Source: Hirsutella rhossiliensis | Taxonomy: Eukaryota; Ascomycota; Sordariomycetes; Hypocreales; Ophiocordycipitaceae | Assembly: GCF_020360975.1 (NCBI RefSeq) | Contig: NW_025408678.1 | Span: 1,364,001 to 1,428,000 of the forward strand | Reading direction: 5' to 3' | DNA: 64,000 nucleotides | Shown: positions 9,882 through 20,433 of the stretch, one piece after another | Layout: every line of letters starts with the position of its first letter | How positions within the stretch are numbered: the first letter of the stretch is position 1 | Position numbers and translations under genes: made by a program | Notes under the pieces: model-generated | What the model saw: only the letters and a program-made list of their open reading frames with translations | The model's database searches: none | Told to the model about the DNA's origin: nothing

Positions 9882-10892
9882 GGTGTGCTGCGCAGCTCCT
9901 CGGTTCCGTCGAGCTTGACAATGGGCGGGAAAATTGTGCAAGAGGACGCCCGCCAAGCGCCGGATAATCGATGGGCGTGTCGATGCAATACTCCCGGTTC
10001 GGTACTTGCGGCTGGACTAGAGAGTGAGGAGATCGTCGCTTTACAAGGAATTGGGAGTGGTCGGGCGGTGGTCGAGAGCTTGAAGGTTGAGGTTTTATGG
10101 TGACTCAAATTGCCCATCGTGGGGGCTCCCACGGAGTGGCTTTGGGCATCAAAGTACGTACCGGGTATCCTGTACAAAGTACCGCTGTACCGCTCATCGT
10201 GCCCTTCTCGTGCAAATCGTAACTAACCCCGATTGACATGCAGGGGAGGCGCATTTTTGCCGCCAGCAAAACAGGTTCCCCTAAGTCGAATTGTCATCTG
10301 TGAAGTAGGTACTTGCAGTCCGCCTCTGGCCAGTTGCTCTTTGCGCTTTTCGAGTAGGACCACAGCAAGGTTCCAGGTACCCACCAAGTCCATCTCGCAA
10401 CATCCACTGACAGGTACCCAAGGTTTGAACGAGGCGGGAAGCAGGGTGCAGAAGCATGCACTGGACCGATTACTGGTAATTGATGTCTGCTCATACATTC
10501 ATCTCGCATGCTCGAGGCAATGCAGAGTCATTTGTGGCGTCGAAGTCGTCAGAGCGTCACGTCACCAGGCAAGAGCCAAGGGGCTGTGTCATCAGTGCCT
10601 CGTAGGGCTGGAATTGCCTGCACTTCTGTACGAAAGGGTTTGGCGGCTTGCCTAATGGGACAAAGTCACAAGAATCGTGCAAATAGTGGGACAAATGCTG
10701 CAAAAGAGAGGCTCTTCTATGTTGATCGGCGAAGCTGCTAACGACGTGTACGTTACGGACGTTCTGATATAAATAGGGACTCGGCTCCTTTTCCCATGCT
10801 ATGCTTTAGCTCAGGGACCCAAGTTTCCTCCTCACGCGAATAGCGCGTAACTAATAGGTCAAGTGGCCATGCGCTTCGAAACACACGTACCA
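9882..10892. other. Intergenic region, no gene seen
   Basis: A 1,011-bp interval holding the eIF2B beta promoter and the 3' flank of the nucleotidyltransferase-like gene. Several open frames occur but none resembles a protein family or has splice structure. GGTACC/GTACC motifs recur (10150-10420). Confidence 0.35.
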
Positions 10893-11744
10893 TCAACGCC
10901 GACTTCGACGTGCACCACGCGATCCACCCTGCCTTGGAAAGAGGATTCCATCTACCCCATGTGTCTGTTTGTAGAGTTCGTTTGTTTCCCATAGCGTCCC
11001 AATCGGACAAAGCGCCTTGTACTGGTGTCCCCAGTGCTGAATTGTCTCAAACGTTACAGGCCGGTTCGAGTTGCTCGTCCTGATGAACTCCCTGAGATAG
11101 GCCACGGCGTCGGCACTGTCATAGGGACGGGCCGTTCCTTATGTGATGCGGCTTACCTTTTTGATAAAAGAGTAGTTCCAGGGAGCGGCGACCACCTTCA
11201 GTCCTGGGCCGTTGAATATGACAGCGTTCTGAGCAACGGCCTCTTCGATGAGGCTGTCGACATTTTCAACCACGCCTGGCATTCTAGCGGTTGCATTGTT
11301 AAGCCAATCTTGGCTCAAAGGAGCGGAACTTCTCTCAACCGCCACTCGTCCAGCCTCGCGAAGATTTCCAAGATGCGGCTCAGATAAAAGTCGACAAAAG
11401 AAGTCCACATCGTGCGTTGTATTCCGTGGCTGAAGGAGGATGGTATTAACCGCGCCACCAACGGCGACCAGGACGATATTTTCGCCACGCCCGTGAAGCA
11501 ATTGCGCTACATTGCCGAGAGCCACCAAGAGAGTCGGGCCCGTCACCTCATGTTGAACATATTGCCTCCACAGTCCACGCTCGTCTCGTACTGGAGCGGG
11601 AACTTGGCCTGGCGGCGTCACGGGCCCGCTAATGTCCATGCGCTGCAACGGAATATCCTGTCGTCTAGGGTCACCATTCCTTCGTTGTTGTCGGCGTCGT
11701 GGCGCCGGTGCTGAAGCATCATCGCTCTTTGATCCAAAACACAT
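10893..11744 (-). pseudogene. Nucleotidyltransferase-like protein, interrupted by one in-frame stop
   Basis: The frame opens at ATG 11742-11744 and reads through a conserved-looking core (VAVGGAVNTILLQPRNTTHDVDFF), which resembles the GG...DxD signature of the nucleotidyltransferase fold. It meets TAA at 11139-11141. The same frame continues after the stop (GTARPYDSADAVAYLREFIR) to TGA 10893-10895, so a single codon separates two halves of about 201 and 82 residues. A GTAAGC at 11156 could be a donor, but the nearest acceptor gives a 41-nt intron that breaks the frame. CAA to TAA (a CpA to TpA change) would explain the stop. The retrotransposon stack begins about 135 bp upstream of the start codon. 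Assignment to the nucleotidyltransferase fold is tentative; the interruption is read directly. Confidence 0.6.
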
Positions 11745-11879
11745 GGTGAGGGCAAAGGCAACAATAGTGGAGGGAGGAGAGAACCGGGTATGAATATGGA
11801 GAAGTTGAGTGTAGGAACGAGCAATGTCTGTGTTGGACTTGAGAGTTCCTGTTTTCGTGACAACAAAACGACATCTGCC

Positions 11880-12043
11880 TGTGACGGTACAAGTGCACGA
11901 ACAAGGTCGGGTGCGACTTGGGTAAAGTGATTGTCTACGAAGAGAGAAGGAGGTTCCTAAGGAAGACTCTGACTTTCGCTATTTACATGAATCAAAGTGA
12001 GACATTTCATAAAGTATGAAAGTCACATGATCGTTCCCTCACA
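11880..12043 (-). repeat. 3' LTR of copy A
   Basis: 164 bp, starting TGTGACGG and ending CCCTCACA on the + strand. It matches the LTR at 28057-28220 base for base by eye and differs from the copy B LTRs (for example GTCGGGTGCG versus GTCGAGTGCG, and AATCAAAGTG versus AATAAAAGCG). The purine-rich stretch GGAGTAAGGGAGG lies just inside it on the element strand and is the likely polypurine tract. Confidence 0.95.
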
Positions 12044-12055
12044 CATGGGCCTCCC

Positions 12056-13921
12056 TTACTCCATCGCTTCTGATTCTTCCACGTCTTGCTGAGCCTGTAG
12101 GCGAGCATTTTGCACTTCTTGTTTCGTGGGTCTGGGTTTGTTTTTGCTGTGCTTCTCGAAGTCTCTGATGGCGATGTGAGCGTTGACGACGTTCTGTAGT
12201 GGTTCCCATGTTGCCTGCTCAAGGTCGAAGCCTCTCCATAGTATATGGTACTGGAAGCCTTTCCGGTTGAGCACGCGCTCGATTCGAAAAGGGCCAATGA
12301 ACTTATGATCTAGTTTGGGGATGGGTCTGGTCGAATCGATGTTGCGTGTGCTAAGTAGCACCATGTCTCCAACTCGGTACGCTGGCGCCGGTGATCTATT
12401 TGCGTTGGCGAACTGTTCTTGTGAGGCTTGAGCTGAGAGCAGGTTTGTCCGAAGTAGATCAGTGATTTCTTGCATCTTGGCGACAAATTCGTTCCCCTCG
12501 TTGCAGCGTTCTGCCAGGTCTTTGGATGCCGCGAGTGGTATTGCGCGAGGGGGACCAAAGCTCATTCGGGGGTGGTAGCCTGTGTTCGCAAAAAATGGAG
12601 ACATTCCCGTTGAATCGCTAACAACGTTACGGGCTGCGAATTCGGCCAATGGGAGCCACTCGTCCCAGTCGTCCTGAGCAAAGCTAACATACTGGCGAAG
12701 GTATTGTTCGAGAAATGAGTTAGCGTTTTCCGTCTGGCCGTCAGTTTCGGGGTGATATGCTGTGGAGAGGCTGATATTGATCTGTAGGCGGTGGCAAACC
12801 GCTTTCCAGAATTCCGAGACAAACAGTGGTCCTCTATCAGATACGATTGAATCCGGTAGTCCATGGAGTTTCCAGACATCTCGTACGAAGAGCGTTGCCA
12901 AGTCATGTGCTTTCATGTCGGTCTTGCAAGGCGTGAAATGTCTGTCCTTTGACAGCCTATCGACTACCACCATGATTGCGTTGAATCCACGAGCTGTGCG
13001 CTGAATTGGGCCAATGAAGTCAACGGACAAGTCCTCCATCTTTGCAAGGGAACTGGGAGCGGTTTCAACGTCCCCTGGTACCGTAACCGGGAGGTCTTGT
13101 TCCTCAGGCATCCGTGGCAATTGCGTGTGAATTGTTTCGTATCGGCGCTAAGCCTTGGCCACCAATAAGAGCGTGAAATGAGTTCGTATAGCTTGTTTTT
13201 CCCGGGTGGCCTGATTCGACGCTGTCGTGGGCGAGTTGAGTGAGAAGGGTCCGTAGTTCGCCTGCGGGTACGTATAGCCTCTCTCGGAAATATAATCGGC
13301 CTTCGTTTATCATGCATTCCGATAGAAAACTTCCTTCGAGTGAGGAGTGCCATGGGGTTTGAGCATCTCGTCCCTGATTTTCATCCACCATTCGTCCTCC
13401 TCATAGCCCTTGTCTAGAAGTCTTGTGATTCTGTGGTTGATTGGTTCTGGCTGAATTTCGTCAAGAATGGCGGGACATAGTGCAATTTCTTGTTCCCAGG
13501 AGAGATTGGCAAAGAGTTCTGAGAGCTCGGGGTCAAGCTTTAGTTGTTCTTGTACGGAGGAGTCTACGTTGCAAGGCTTAAGCAGCGACTGTTGTTGGTA
13601 CTGGATGCGGTCGTCATTTTCATCTTTCGGCAAGTCTTGTGATCTTCGTGTGAGTGAGTCAGGTTTTCCGTTCTCTTTCCCAGGCACTGACTTGATAGCG
13701 AATTGGAACTGTGATAGGAATTCGCTCCACCTGACTTGTCGTCTTGAAAGTTGCTTGGTTGTCATGAAATATCGAAGGTTGGCATGGTCAGTGATGACTG
13801 TAATCTGGTGGTGCGTGCCTTGGAGTTCGGGTCTCCAGCATTCGAAGCAGCGTACAATAGCCAAAAGTTCTTTGTCATAGATCTCGTAATTGCACTCAGC
13901 GGGGTCGTACTTCTTGGACAT
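12056..13921 (-). pseudogene. Copy A pol, second part: RNase H end, integrase, truncated chromodomain
   Basis: This resumes the RNase H domain where copy B split it ([20 protein letters not shown]), then continues into integrase. The zinc-binding CHGCLRN block, the catalytic aspartates (SVDFIGPIQ, SDRGPLFVSEFW) and the glutamate region (HPETDGQTENANSFLE) are visible, followed by GPFRIERVLN. The next 65 codons present in copy B are deleted, so the chromodomain begins at KGFQYHILWRG and lacks its first strand. Small frame breaks occur near 13310-13350 and 13060-13120. The stop is at 12056-12058. Non-functional as read. Confidence 0.85.
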
Positions 13922-13926
13922 GAAAG

Positions 13927-14089
13927 TGTGACGGTACAAGTGCACGAACAAGGTCGAGTGCGACTTGGGTAAAGTGATTGTCTACAAGAGAGAAAGAGGT
14001 TCCTAAGGAAGACTCTGACTTTCGCTATTTACATGAATAAAAGCGGGACCTTTCATAAAGTATGAAAGTCACATGATCGTTCCCTCACA
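13927..14089 (-). repeat. 3' LTR of copy B
   Basis: 163 bp with TGTGA...TCACA ends, identical to 24607-24769 by eye. It carries the copy B variants AAGAGAGAAAGAGG and AATAAAAGCGGGACC. Confidence 0.95.
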
Positions 14090-14101
14090 CATGGGCCTCC
14101 T

Positions 14102-17100
14102 TTACTCCATCGCTTCTGATTCTTCCACGTCTTGCTGAGCCTGTAGGCGAGCATTTTGCGCTTCTTGTTTCGTCGGTCTGGGTTTGTTTTTGTTGTGCTT
14201 CTCGAACTCTTTGATGGCGATGTGAGCGTTGACGACGTTGTGTAGTGGTTCCCATGTTGCCTGCTCAAGGTCGAAGCCTCTCCATAGTATATGGTACTGG
14301 AAGCCTTTCTGTTTTGTGCGTTTCGAGTCCAGTATTTCTTCAATCGCCCAGAGTTTCTCCCCCTTTGCATCTAGCGTTATTGGTGGGGGCGGTGTGTTGT
14401 ATTGGCCGGGGAGCGGGTCGTTTGGTGACGGTCGCAGGAGGTTGGTGTGAAATGAATTGTGAATTGAGTCTAGTTCATGTGGCAACTTCAGTTGGTAGGA
14501 GTGAGGGTTGAGCACGCGCTCGATTCGAAAAGGGCCAATGAACTTGTGATCTAGTTTTGGGATGGGTCGGGCTGAATCAATGTTGCGTGTGCTAAGTAGC
14601 ACCATGTCTCCAACTCGGTAAGCTGGCGCCGGTGATCTATTTGCGTTGGCGAACTGCTCTTGTGAGGCTTGAGCTGAGAGCAGGTTTGTCCGAAGTAGAT
14701 CAGTGATTTCTTGCATCTTGGCGACAAATTCGTTCCCCTCGTTGCAGCGTTCTGCCAGGTCTTTGGATGCCGCGAGTGGTATTGCGCGAGGGGGACCAAA
14801 GCTCATTCGGGGGTGATAGCCTGTGTTCGCAAAAATGGGGACATTCCCGTTGAATCGCTGACAACGTTACGGGCTGCGAATTCGGCCAATGGGAGCCACT
14901 CGTCCCAGTCGTCCTGAGCAAAGCTAACATATTGGCGAAGGTATTGTTCGAGAAATGAGTTAGCGTTTTCCGTCTGGCCGTCAGTTTCGGGGTGATATGC
15001 TGTAGAAAGGCTGATATTGATCCGTAGACGGTGGCAAACCGCTTTCCAGAATTCCGAGACAAACAGTGGTCCTCTATCAGACACGAATGAATCCGGTAGT
15101 CCATGGAGTTTCCAGACATCTCGTACGAAGAGTGTTGCCAAGTCATGTGTTTTCATGTCGGTCTTGCAGGGCGTGAAATGTCTGTCCTTTGACAGCCTAT
15201 CGACTACCACCATGATTGCGTTGAATCCACGAGCTGTGCGCTGAATTGGGCCAATGAAGTCAACGGATAAGTCTCTCCATCTTTGCAAGGGAATTGGGAG
15301 CGGTTTCAATGTCCCCTGGTACCGCAACTGGGAGGTTTTGTTCCTCAGACATCCGTGGCAATTGCGTGTGAATTGTTTCGTATCGGCGCTAAGCTTTGGC
15401 CACCAATAAGAGCGTGAAATGAGTTCGTATAGCTTGTTTTTCCGGGTGGCCTGATTCGACGCTGTCATGGGCGAGTTGAGTGAGAAGGGTCCGTAGTTCG
15501 CCTGCGGGTACGTATAGCCTCTCTCGGAAATATAATCGGCCTTCGTTTATCATGCATTCCGATAGAAACTTCCTTTGAGTGGGGAATTCCATGGGGTTTG
15601 AGCATCTCGTCCCTGATTTTCATCCACCATTCGTCCTCCTCATAGCCCTTGTCTAGAAGTCTTGTGATTTTGTGGTTGATTGGTTCTGGCTGAATTTCGT
15701 CAAGAATGGCGGGACATAGTGCAATCTCTTGTTCCCAGGAGAGATTTGCAAAGAGCTCTGAGAGCTCGGGGTCAAGCCTTAGTTGTTCTTGTACAGAGGA
15801 GTCTATGTTGGAAGGCTTAAGCAGCGACTGTTGTTGGTACTGGATGCGGTCGTCATTTTCATCTTTCGGTAAGTCTTGTGATCTCCGTGTGAGTGAGTCA
15901 GGCTTTCCGTTCTCTTTCCCAGGCACTGACTTGATAGCGAATTGGAACTGTGATAGGAATTCGCTCCACCTGACTTGTCGTCTTGAAAGTTGCTTGGTTG
16001 TCATGAAATATCGAAGGTTGGCATGGTCAGTGATGACTGTAATCTGGTGGTGTGTGCCTTGGAGTTCGGGTCTCCAGCATTCGAAGCAGCGTACAATAGC
16101 CAAAAGTTCTTTGTCATATATCTCGTAATTGCACTCAGCGGGGTCGTACTTCTTGGACATGAAAGCCACTGGGTGTAGCACTCCTTGATCGTCTTCCTGG
16201 GAGAGAATGCCCGAAGACACAAAATCGGACGCGTCGCATTCGACAAACACTTCTCTTGCGGGGTCGAAGTGTCTGAGGATTGGCGCTGAAGTGAAGCTAT
16301 TTTTGAGCATATCGAATGCTTCTTGGCAAGATGAAGTCCAGTTCCATTTGACTAGCTTCCGTGTCAGGGCAACAAGTGGTCGTACGATGCGTGAAAATCC
16401 CTTGATGAACCGTCTGTAGAAATTTGAGAATCCTAAAAAGGCTTGGACATCTTTGACATTGATAGGGGCCTCCCAGTTGATGAGACAGTTGACTTTCTCT
16501 GGGTCCATCCGTACTCCAGTGGTTGAGATGATCATGCCCAGGTATTTGACTTCAGTAGTCTCGAATTCGCATTTCTTGACGTCAAGTTGTAGGCCTGCGG
16601 CTTCAAGTGCTTGGAGTACTGATTTGACGTGGAGTCTGTGGGTGGCAAGGTCGTCTGAGTAGATGAGAATGTCGTCGATGTAGGCCGTGCAATATCTATC
16701 AAGGAATGGGCGTAAGACTTCGTTAATTCGAGCTTGAAAGGTAGCCGGGGCGTTTGATAGTCCAGAGGCATCACCATGCTCTCGAAGAGACCATATCTTG
16801 TGTTGAACGCCGTCATCCATTCCTGACCCTCCTTGATGCGGATTCGATTAAACGCTGCGACGACATCGAGTTTGGTGAAATACTTGGCTTGGCTTAGCTG
16901 GGAAAGGGTCTCCTGGATCAACGGTAGGGGGTAACGGTTCTTGATGGTTATCGCGTTAAGAGCTCGGTAGTCCACGCAAAAACGAAGGCCCCCTCCTGGT
17001 TTCTTTGCAAATAACACTGGCGAGGCTGCCGGTGAGGTGCTAGCGCGTATGAAACCCTTATCAAGGTTTTCCTGAAGGAATTTCCGGAGGACGAGAAGTT

Positions 17101-17747
17101 CGTCTTGTGACATCCCGTACAGAGGTCCATGTGGTGGAGTCGTTCCAGGTTGAAGTTCAATTTCGTGGTCGCAGTCTCGGTGTGGGGGGAGTTTATCCGC
17201 TTCTGATTGGTCGAATGCTTTCAAAAATTCATGGTAGTGTTGGGGTACTTTTGTTGCAGGATCGATCAAAGTCTTGGGTTCGAGGGCTTTGTGAATGTCT
17301 TCGAGTGATGCCCTGAAAGGTACATATCGGCTGCCGTTTTCCGGGAAGCTCAGGTTCCTGTGTTTGTTGGTCCTTGGGGTCAAGGGAGGTGATTCCGTCC
17401 TGTAGCTGGAGTTCTCGGTTCATCTTGTCCATGTCTGTGAGTGCAGAGTCGAATCGGACCCTTCGGCGTGCTTTAGGTTCTACGAAGGTGGAGGCTTCTG
17501 TGATGACTCCAAGTTCAGCCAGCCTTTTGTCGATCTCATACAGTGATAGTGAGAATACGTCGACGTCGCGGTTTTTGGTCAGCATATGGAATGCGGCTGC
17601 GCCGACTCTTCGGGGGATTGATGGGCGTGCCAGTATAGTCGTGGTTGCAGAAATTGACAAAGAGGGAGCTCCAGAAACAGGCAGTTGGTATTGTCCTTTC
17701 TCCATGCAGTATTTGCGGCAGTGATCAGAGTTGAAAGTGACCACATT
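14102..17747 (-). pseudogene. Copy B pol, second part: RT, RNase H, integrase, chromodomain
   Basis: Downstream of the hAT insertion the polyprotein continues through a linker (FNSDHCRKYCMEKGQYQ), the RT fingers ([21 protein letters not shown]), the catalytic [14 protein letters not shown], the RT connection (FLGFSNFYRRFIKGFS), RNase H ([21 protein letters not shown]), integrase and a full chromodomain (EKLWAIEEILDSKR, then YHILWRGFDLEQATWEP). One base is missing in the conserved MPFGLSNAP block near 16765, so RT is split into two frames; copy A has the same lesion. Further breaks occur near 15465 and 14830. The stop is at 14102-14104. Domain content is clear, coding capacity is lost as read. 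Confidence 0.85.
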
Positions 17748-17779
17748 CGTGCTCCCAGACTTGCAAATAGATAAATCAT

Positions 17780-17870
17780 AATCAAATCAAATCAAATCAA
17801 ATCAAATTTATCCAAATCAAATCAAATCAAATTGCCCCTGCGCTGAATCAAATCAAATCAAATCGCAACA
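17780..17870. repeat. AAATC subterminal repeat array of the hAT element (left)
   Basis: Clusters of consecutive AAATC pentamers broken by short spacers. A mirrored set occurs at 22705-22790 at the other end. In hAT elements subterminal repeats bind the transposase; that role here is inference. Confidence 0.8.
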
Positions 17871-17973
17871 TCCAAATTTATTTGGATATCTGATTATTTG
17901 GATACGCCCCACAATGGCGACCTGGGCCAATAATTTTTGGGAGCCAGCCCTGGCCCAGAGCGGTCGCTTATTA

Positions 17974-20282
17974 AGGGATTTCCCGGTGATCTGCCGGATC
18001 GGATGATTCGCCGGATTTTGGTTCCCTTGCATTCCGGTGAAGATTTGAGTGAAACTCCACGAAAATAATATGAAACAATCTCACATTAAAGCAGAAGCAA
18101 GAAAGATGCCTAGCAATTCCATTCAATCTACTTCGCAGTCATCAAGCCACCGTGGCCGCTTCCTGTGGCGTCCCGATCGCGCAAGTCCCCGCATTGCGAC
18201 TACCATCTCCTGGTCGCGCTCGACAGCCAATGATGGCTTTTTGGGACGTGAGGAAGTGGTCAATGCCGGCTTTGGATCTTTACGCAACTTAATGTTTGGC
18301 GATTTTGAGTGTTCCGGAGCTGTCGTCGGTTCTGGTGGAGCCGAAATGGCGACGACAATCTCGTCTCGAACGCCCGGACTCTTCTCGCGAGTCTGTGGAG
18401 CAACAGAGATCGGATCCCATTTCCGACATTTTTTCTGGTTCTTTCGCTTGAGCTCTTTCCGTATCTGCCTGTTTTTCTCCCGCTCTTGTTGTCTGGCTTC
18501 CTTTGCCTGACGTCTTTGCTCAGTTTTGCCTCCCGCTGCCTTCTCTTCTCCAGAGCGAGAACTTTGAGGTTTGCCGCCTTTGCTGTCGCTCAAACCTTTG
18601 TCGTTCTTTCTCCAAGGCCTCTTCTTGCTTCTGAGTCTCCATGGCTGCTTTCTTCAAGCGCGCTTGGGCCACTTTTGCAGGGCTAAATACCTGCGCCGAG
18701 TTAGGATCTACACGATCGAAAAGGTAATCCTTCAGAGCTTTACCGCGCATTCTGCGCTGCTTTTCGTGAAAGATAGTCTCCCGAAGTCCCTGATTCTCAT
18801 ATCGAAGCAATTCGTTCTGAGATTGGAGACTTTCGAGAGTACTTTGAGCTTCCGACTGTCTCGGCTAGCGTTTTTGAGGATCCATCGACTACCTTGTCGA
18901 CAAGTCGGCGCAAATCCCGAGCAGTGGGCTGCTGCAGGGCGAGCGAGTCAACGGAGCTGTCGCCAGACTCAGACTCATCTTCTGTTTTCTCCGCGATCTG
19001 CGACAAAACGACTTCAGGGTCAAATGGGAGGAGTCCGGTCCGTTTCCAACCACTTGCGATGTTCTCCGCCGAGAAAGATGACCCGAATGCGTTCCAAAAT
19101 AACGACCAGAACTCGCGTTTCGATAGCCCGATGAGTCCCTGTGTCTTTGCAGTCCACTGGATGAGCTGGTTGGTGTATGCGGTCGAAAGAGGGCCAAAGG
19201 GACACATCAAGGGCTGCAGCCTGTGCGTGGAATGCGGCGGAAACACGGCAACGATTATCCGATGCTGGTCACACCACTCCAGGAAGTCCATATTGACATG
19301 ACTAGAGTGTCCGTCGGTAATCAGGAGGCGGTAATCCCGGCCGTTTCGCGCCTTTTCTTTCGTGAACCGGTCGAAAACACCAATGAGCCATTCCTTTCCA
19401 AGTTCATGGTTCGTCCAACCCGTTTCTGAGGTTGTGAAAAACGCCGCTTGGTGCTCCGGATCAAACTCCGTGAGCCAGGAGTCCTGAACTTGCCCTGGCT
19501 TGCCTTGGTAGATGAGAAACGGGGGTAGCGCGGTCAGGTCTTGACAGACACATGCCAGGAACGTGATCCATGATCTGTTGCCATCCTGCGCAGCACCGAT
19601 CAATTTTCCTTGCTTCTTGGCACGAACAGAGAATACTCTCTTGGTACGATTGATGACGCCGAGGAGAAAGCCCTTTTCGTCCACATTATACGTGTTGCAA
19701 GGCAGGATGTCGTATTTCTCGATTTTCTCGCCAATCTTGTACGATCAGCAATGAAGGGATGGACTTGGGCACCTACTTACAAGCTCATAGTAGGCTCTGT
19801 ATCTAGAAGCATTGTCTGCTCTCTTTCTTGCGATATCAAAACCGTCGAACCAAGTGCAACCGAGCTCATCGCTGTTACGTCGGACGAAGCTATACGGCCA
19901 GTCCTTTCCGACCTCAATTTTGGCGATATCCTGGGCAAAACTTTTGATCATCGGCAGCGTAGGCGGAATCCCACGTGATGAAAGCTTGCGAATATACGCA
20001 ACAAGATCCCTTTCTTGCTGTTTTGAGAGACGTGACTTATACAAACTGTCGGCATCCCGTCTTGACCTCTGTTTGCCTTGGTGTCGCCGTCGCAGGGTAG
20101 TCTCGTCGCAATTGAACTGACGCGCAGTCTTGGCATAGTTAACAGTGTCACACAGCTTCAGAAACTCAAGCGCTTCATCAATCGGGGCCATGGTGGTGGA
20201 GAAATTCAGGATTGAAGTGGAGACGTGAACTGGCGGTGAATCCGGCGAATCGCCCGATCCGGCAGATCACCGGGAAATCCCT
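17974..20282 (-). mobile_element. Pogo-like Tc1/mariner element (inserted in the hAT element)
   Basis: Terminal inverted repeats of 44 bp at 17974-18017 and 20239-20282 begin AGGGATTTCCCGG and differ at two positions. The TA target duplication is at 17972-17973 and 20283-20284. The transposase on the - strand has an N-terminal helix-turn-helix/CENP-B-type region and a DDE_1-type catalytic domain, placing it with pogo/Fot-like elements of fungi. Total length is 2,309 bp. Confidence 0.93.
18123..20191 (-). pseudogene. Pogo-like transposase, frameshifted
   Basis: It starts at ATG 20191 (MAPIDEALEFLKLCDTV) with a psq/Tc5-type DNA-binding region. An intron at 19736-19780 (45 nt, donor GTAAGT, acceptor ACAAG) joins YYEL to IGEKIEKYDILPCNTYN. 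Catalytic aspartates sit in NVDEKGF and ITDGHSSH. The third acidic position normally follows LQPL in the PPHSTH...LQPL motif, but here LQPL is followed by MCPFGPL, so the residue is lost, as if bases were missing from two short homopolymers. The frame shifts again near 18825 and 18590 in the C-terminal coiled coil (LLRYENQGLRETIFHEKQRR, then the Lys/Arg/Glu-rich tail). Inactive as read. Confidence 0.85.
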
Positions 20283-20433
20283 TACTGGCAGTTGCTTTTC
20301 CAGGCCGTGTCACTAAGCTTTCTTTTTGCGTTTTACCTGACACGTTTGATCGTGAAATATATCTTTGGGTGCGTCTGCCATATTACTGGGAAATATTTGT
20401 AGCCGGTGGCCAAATGGGACAGCTCTGCACTTG

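Noticed and set aside
17785..17865. CRISPR-like or satellite array
   Set aside because: AAATC pentamers without constant spacers, mirrored at the other hAT end; they are subterminal transposon repeats.
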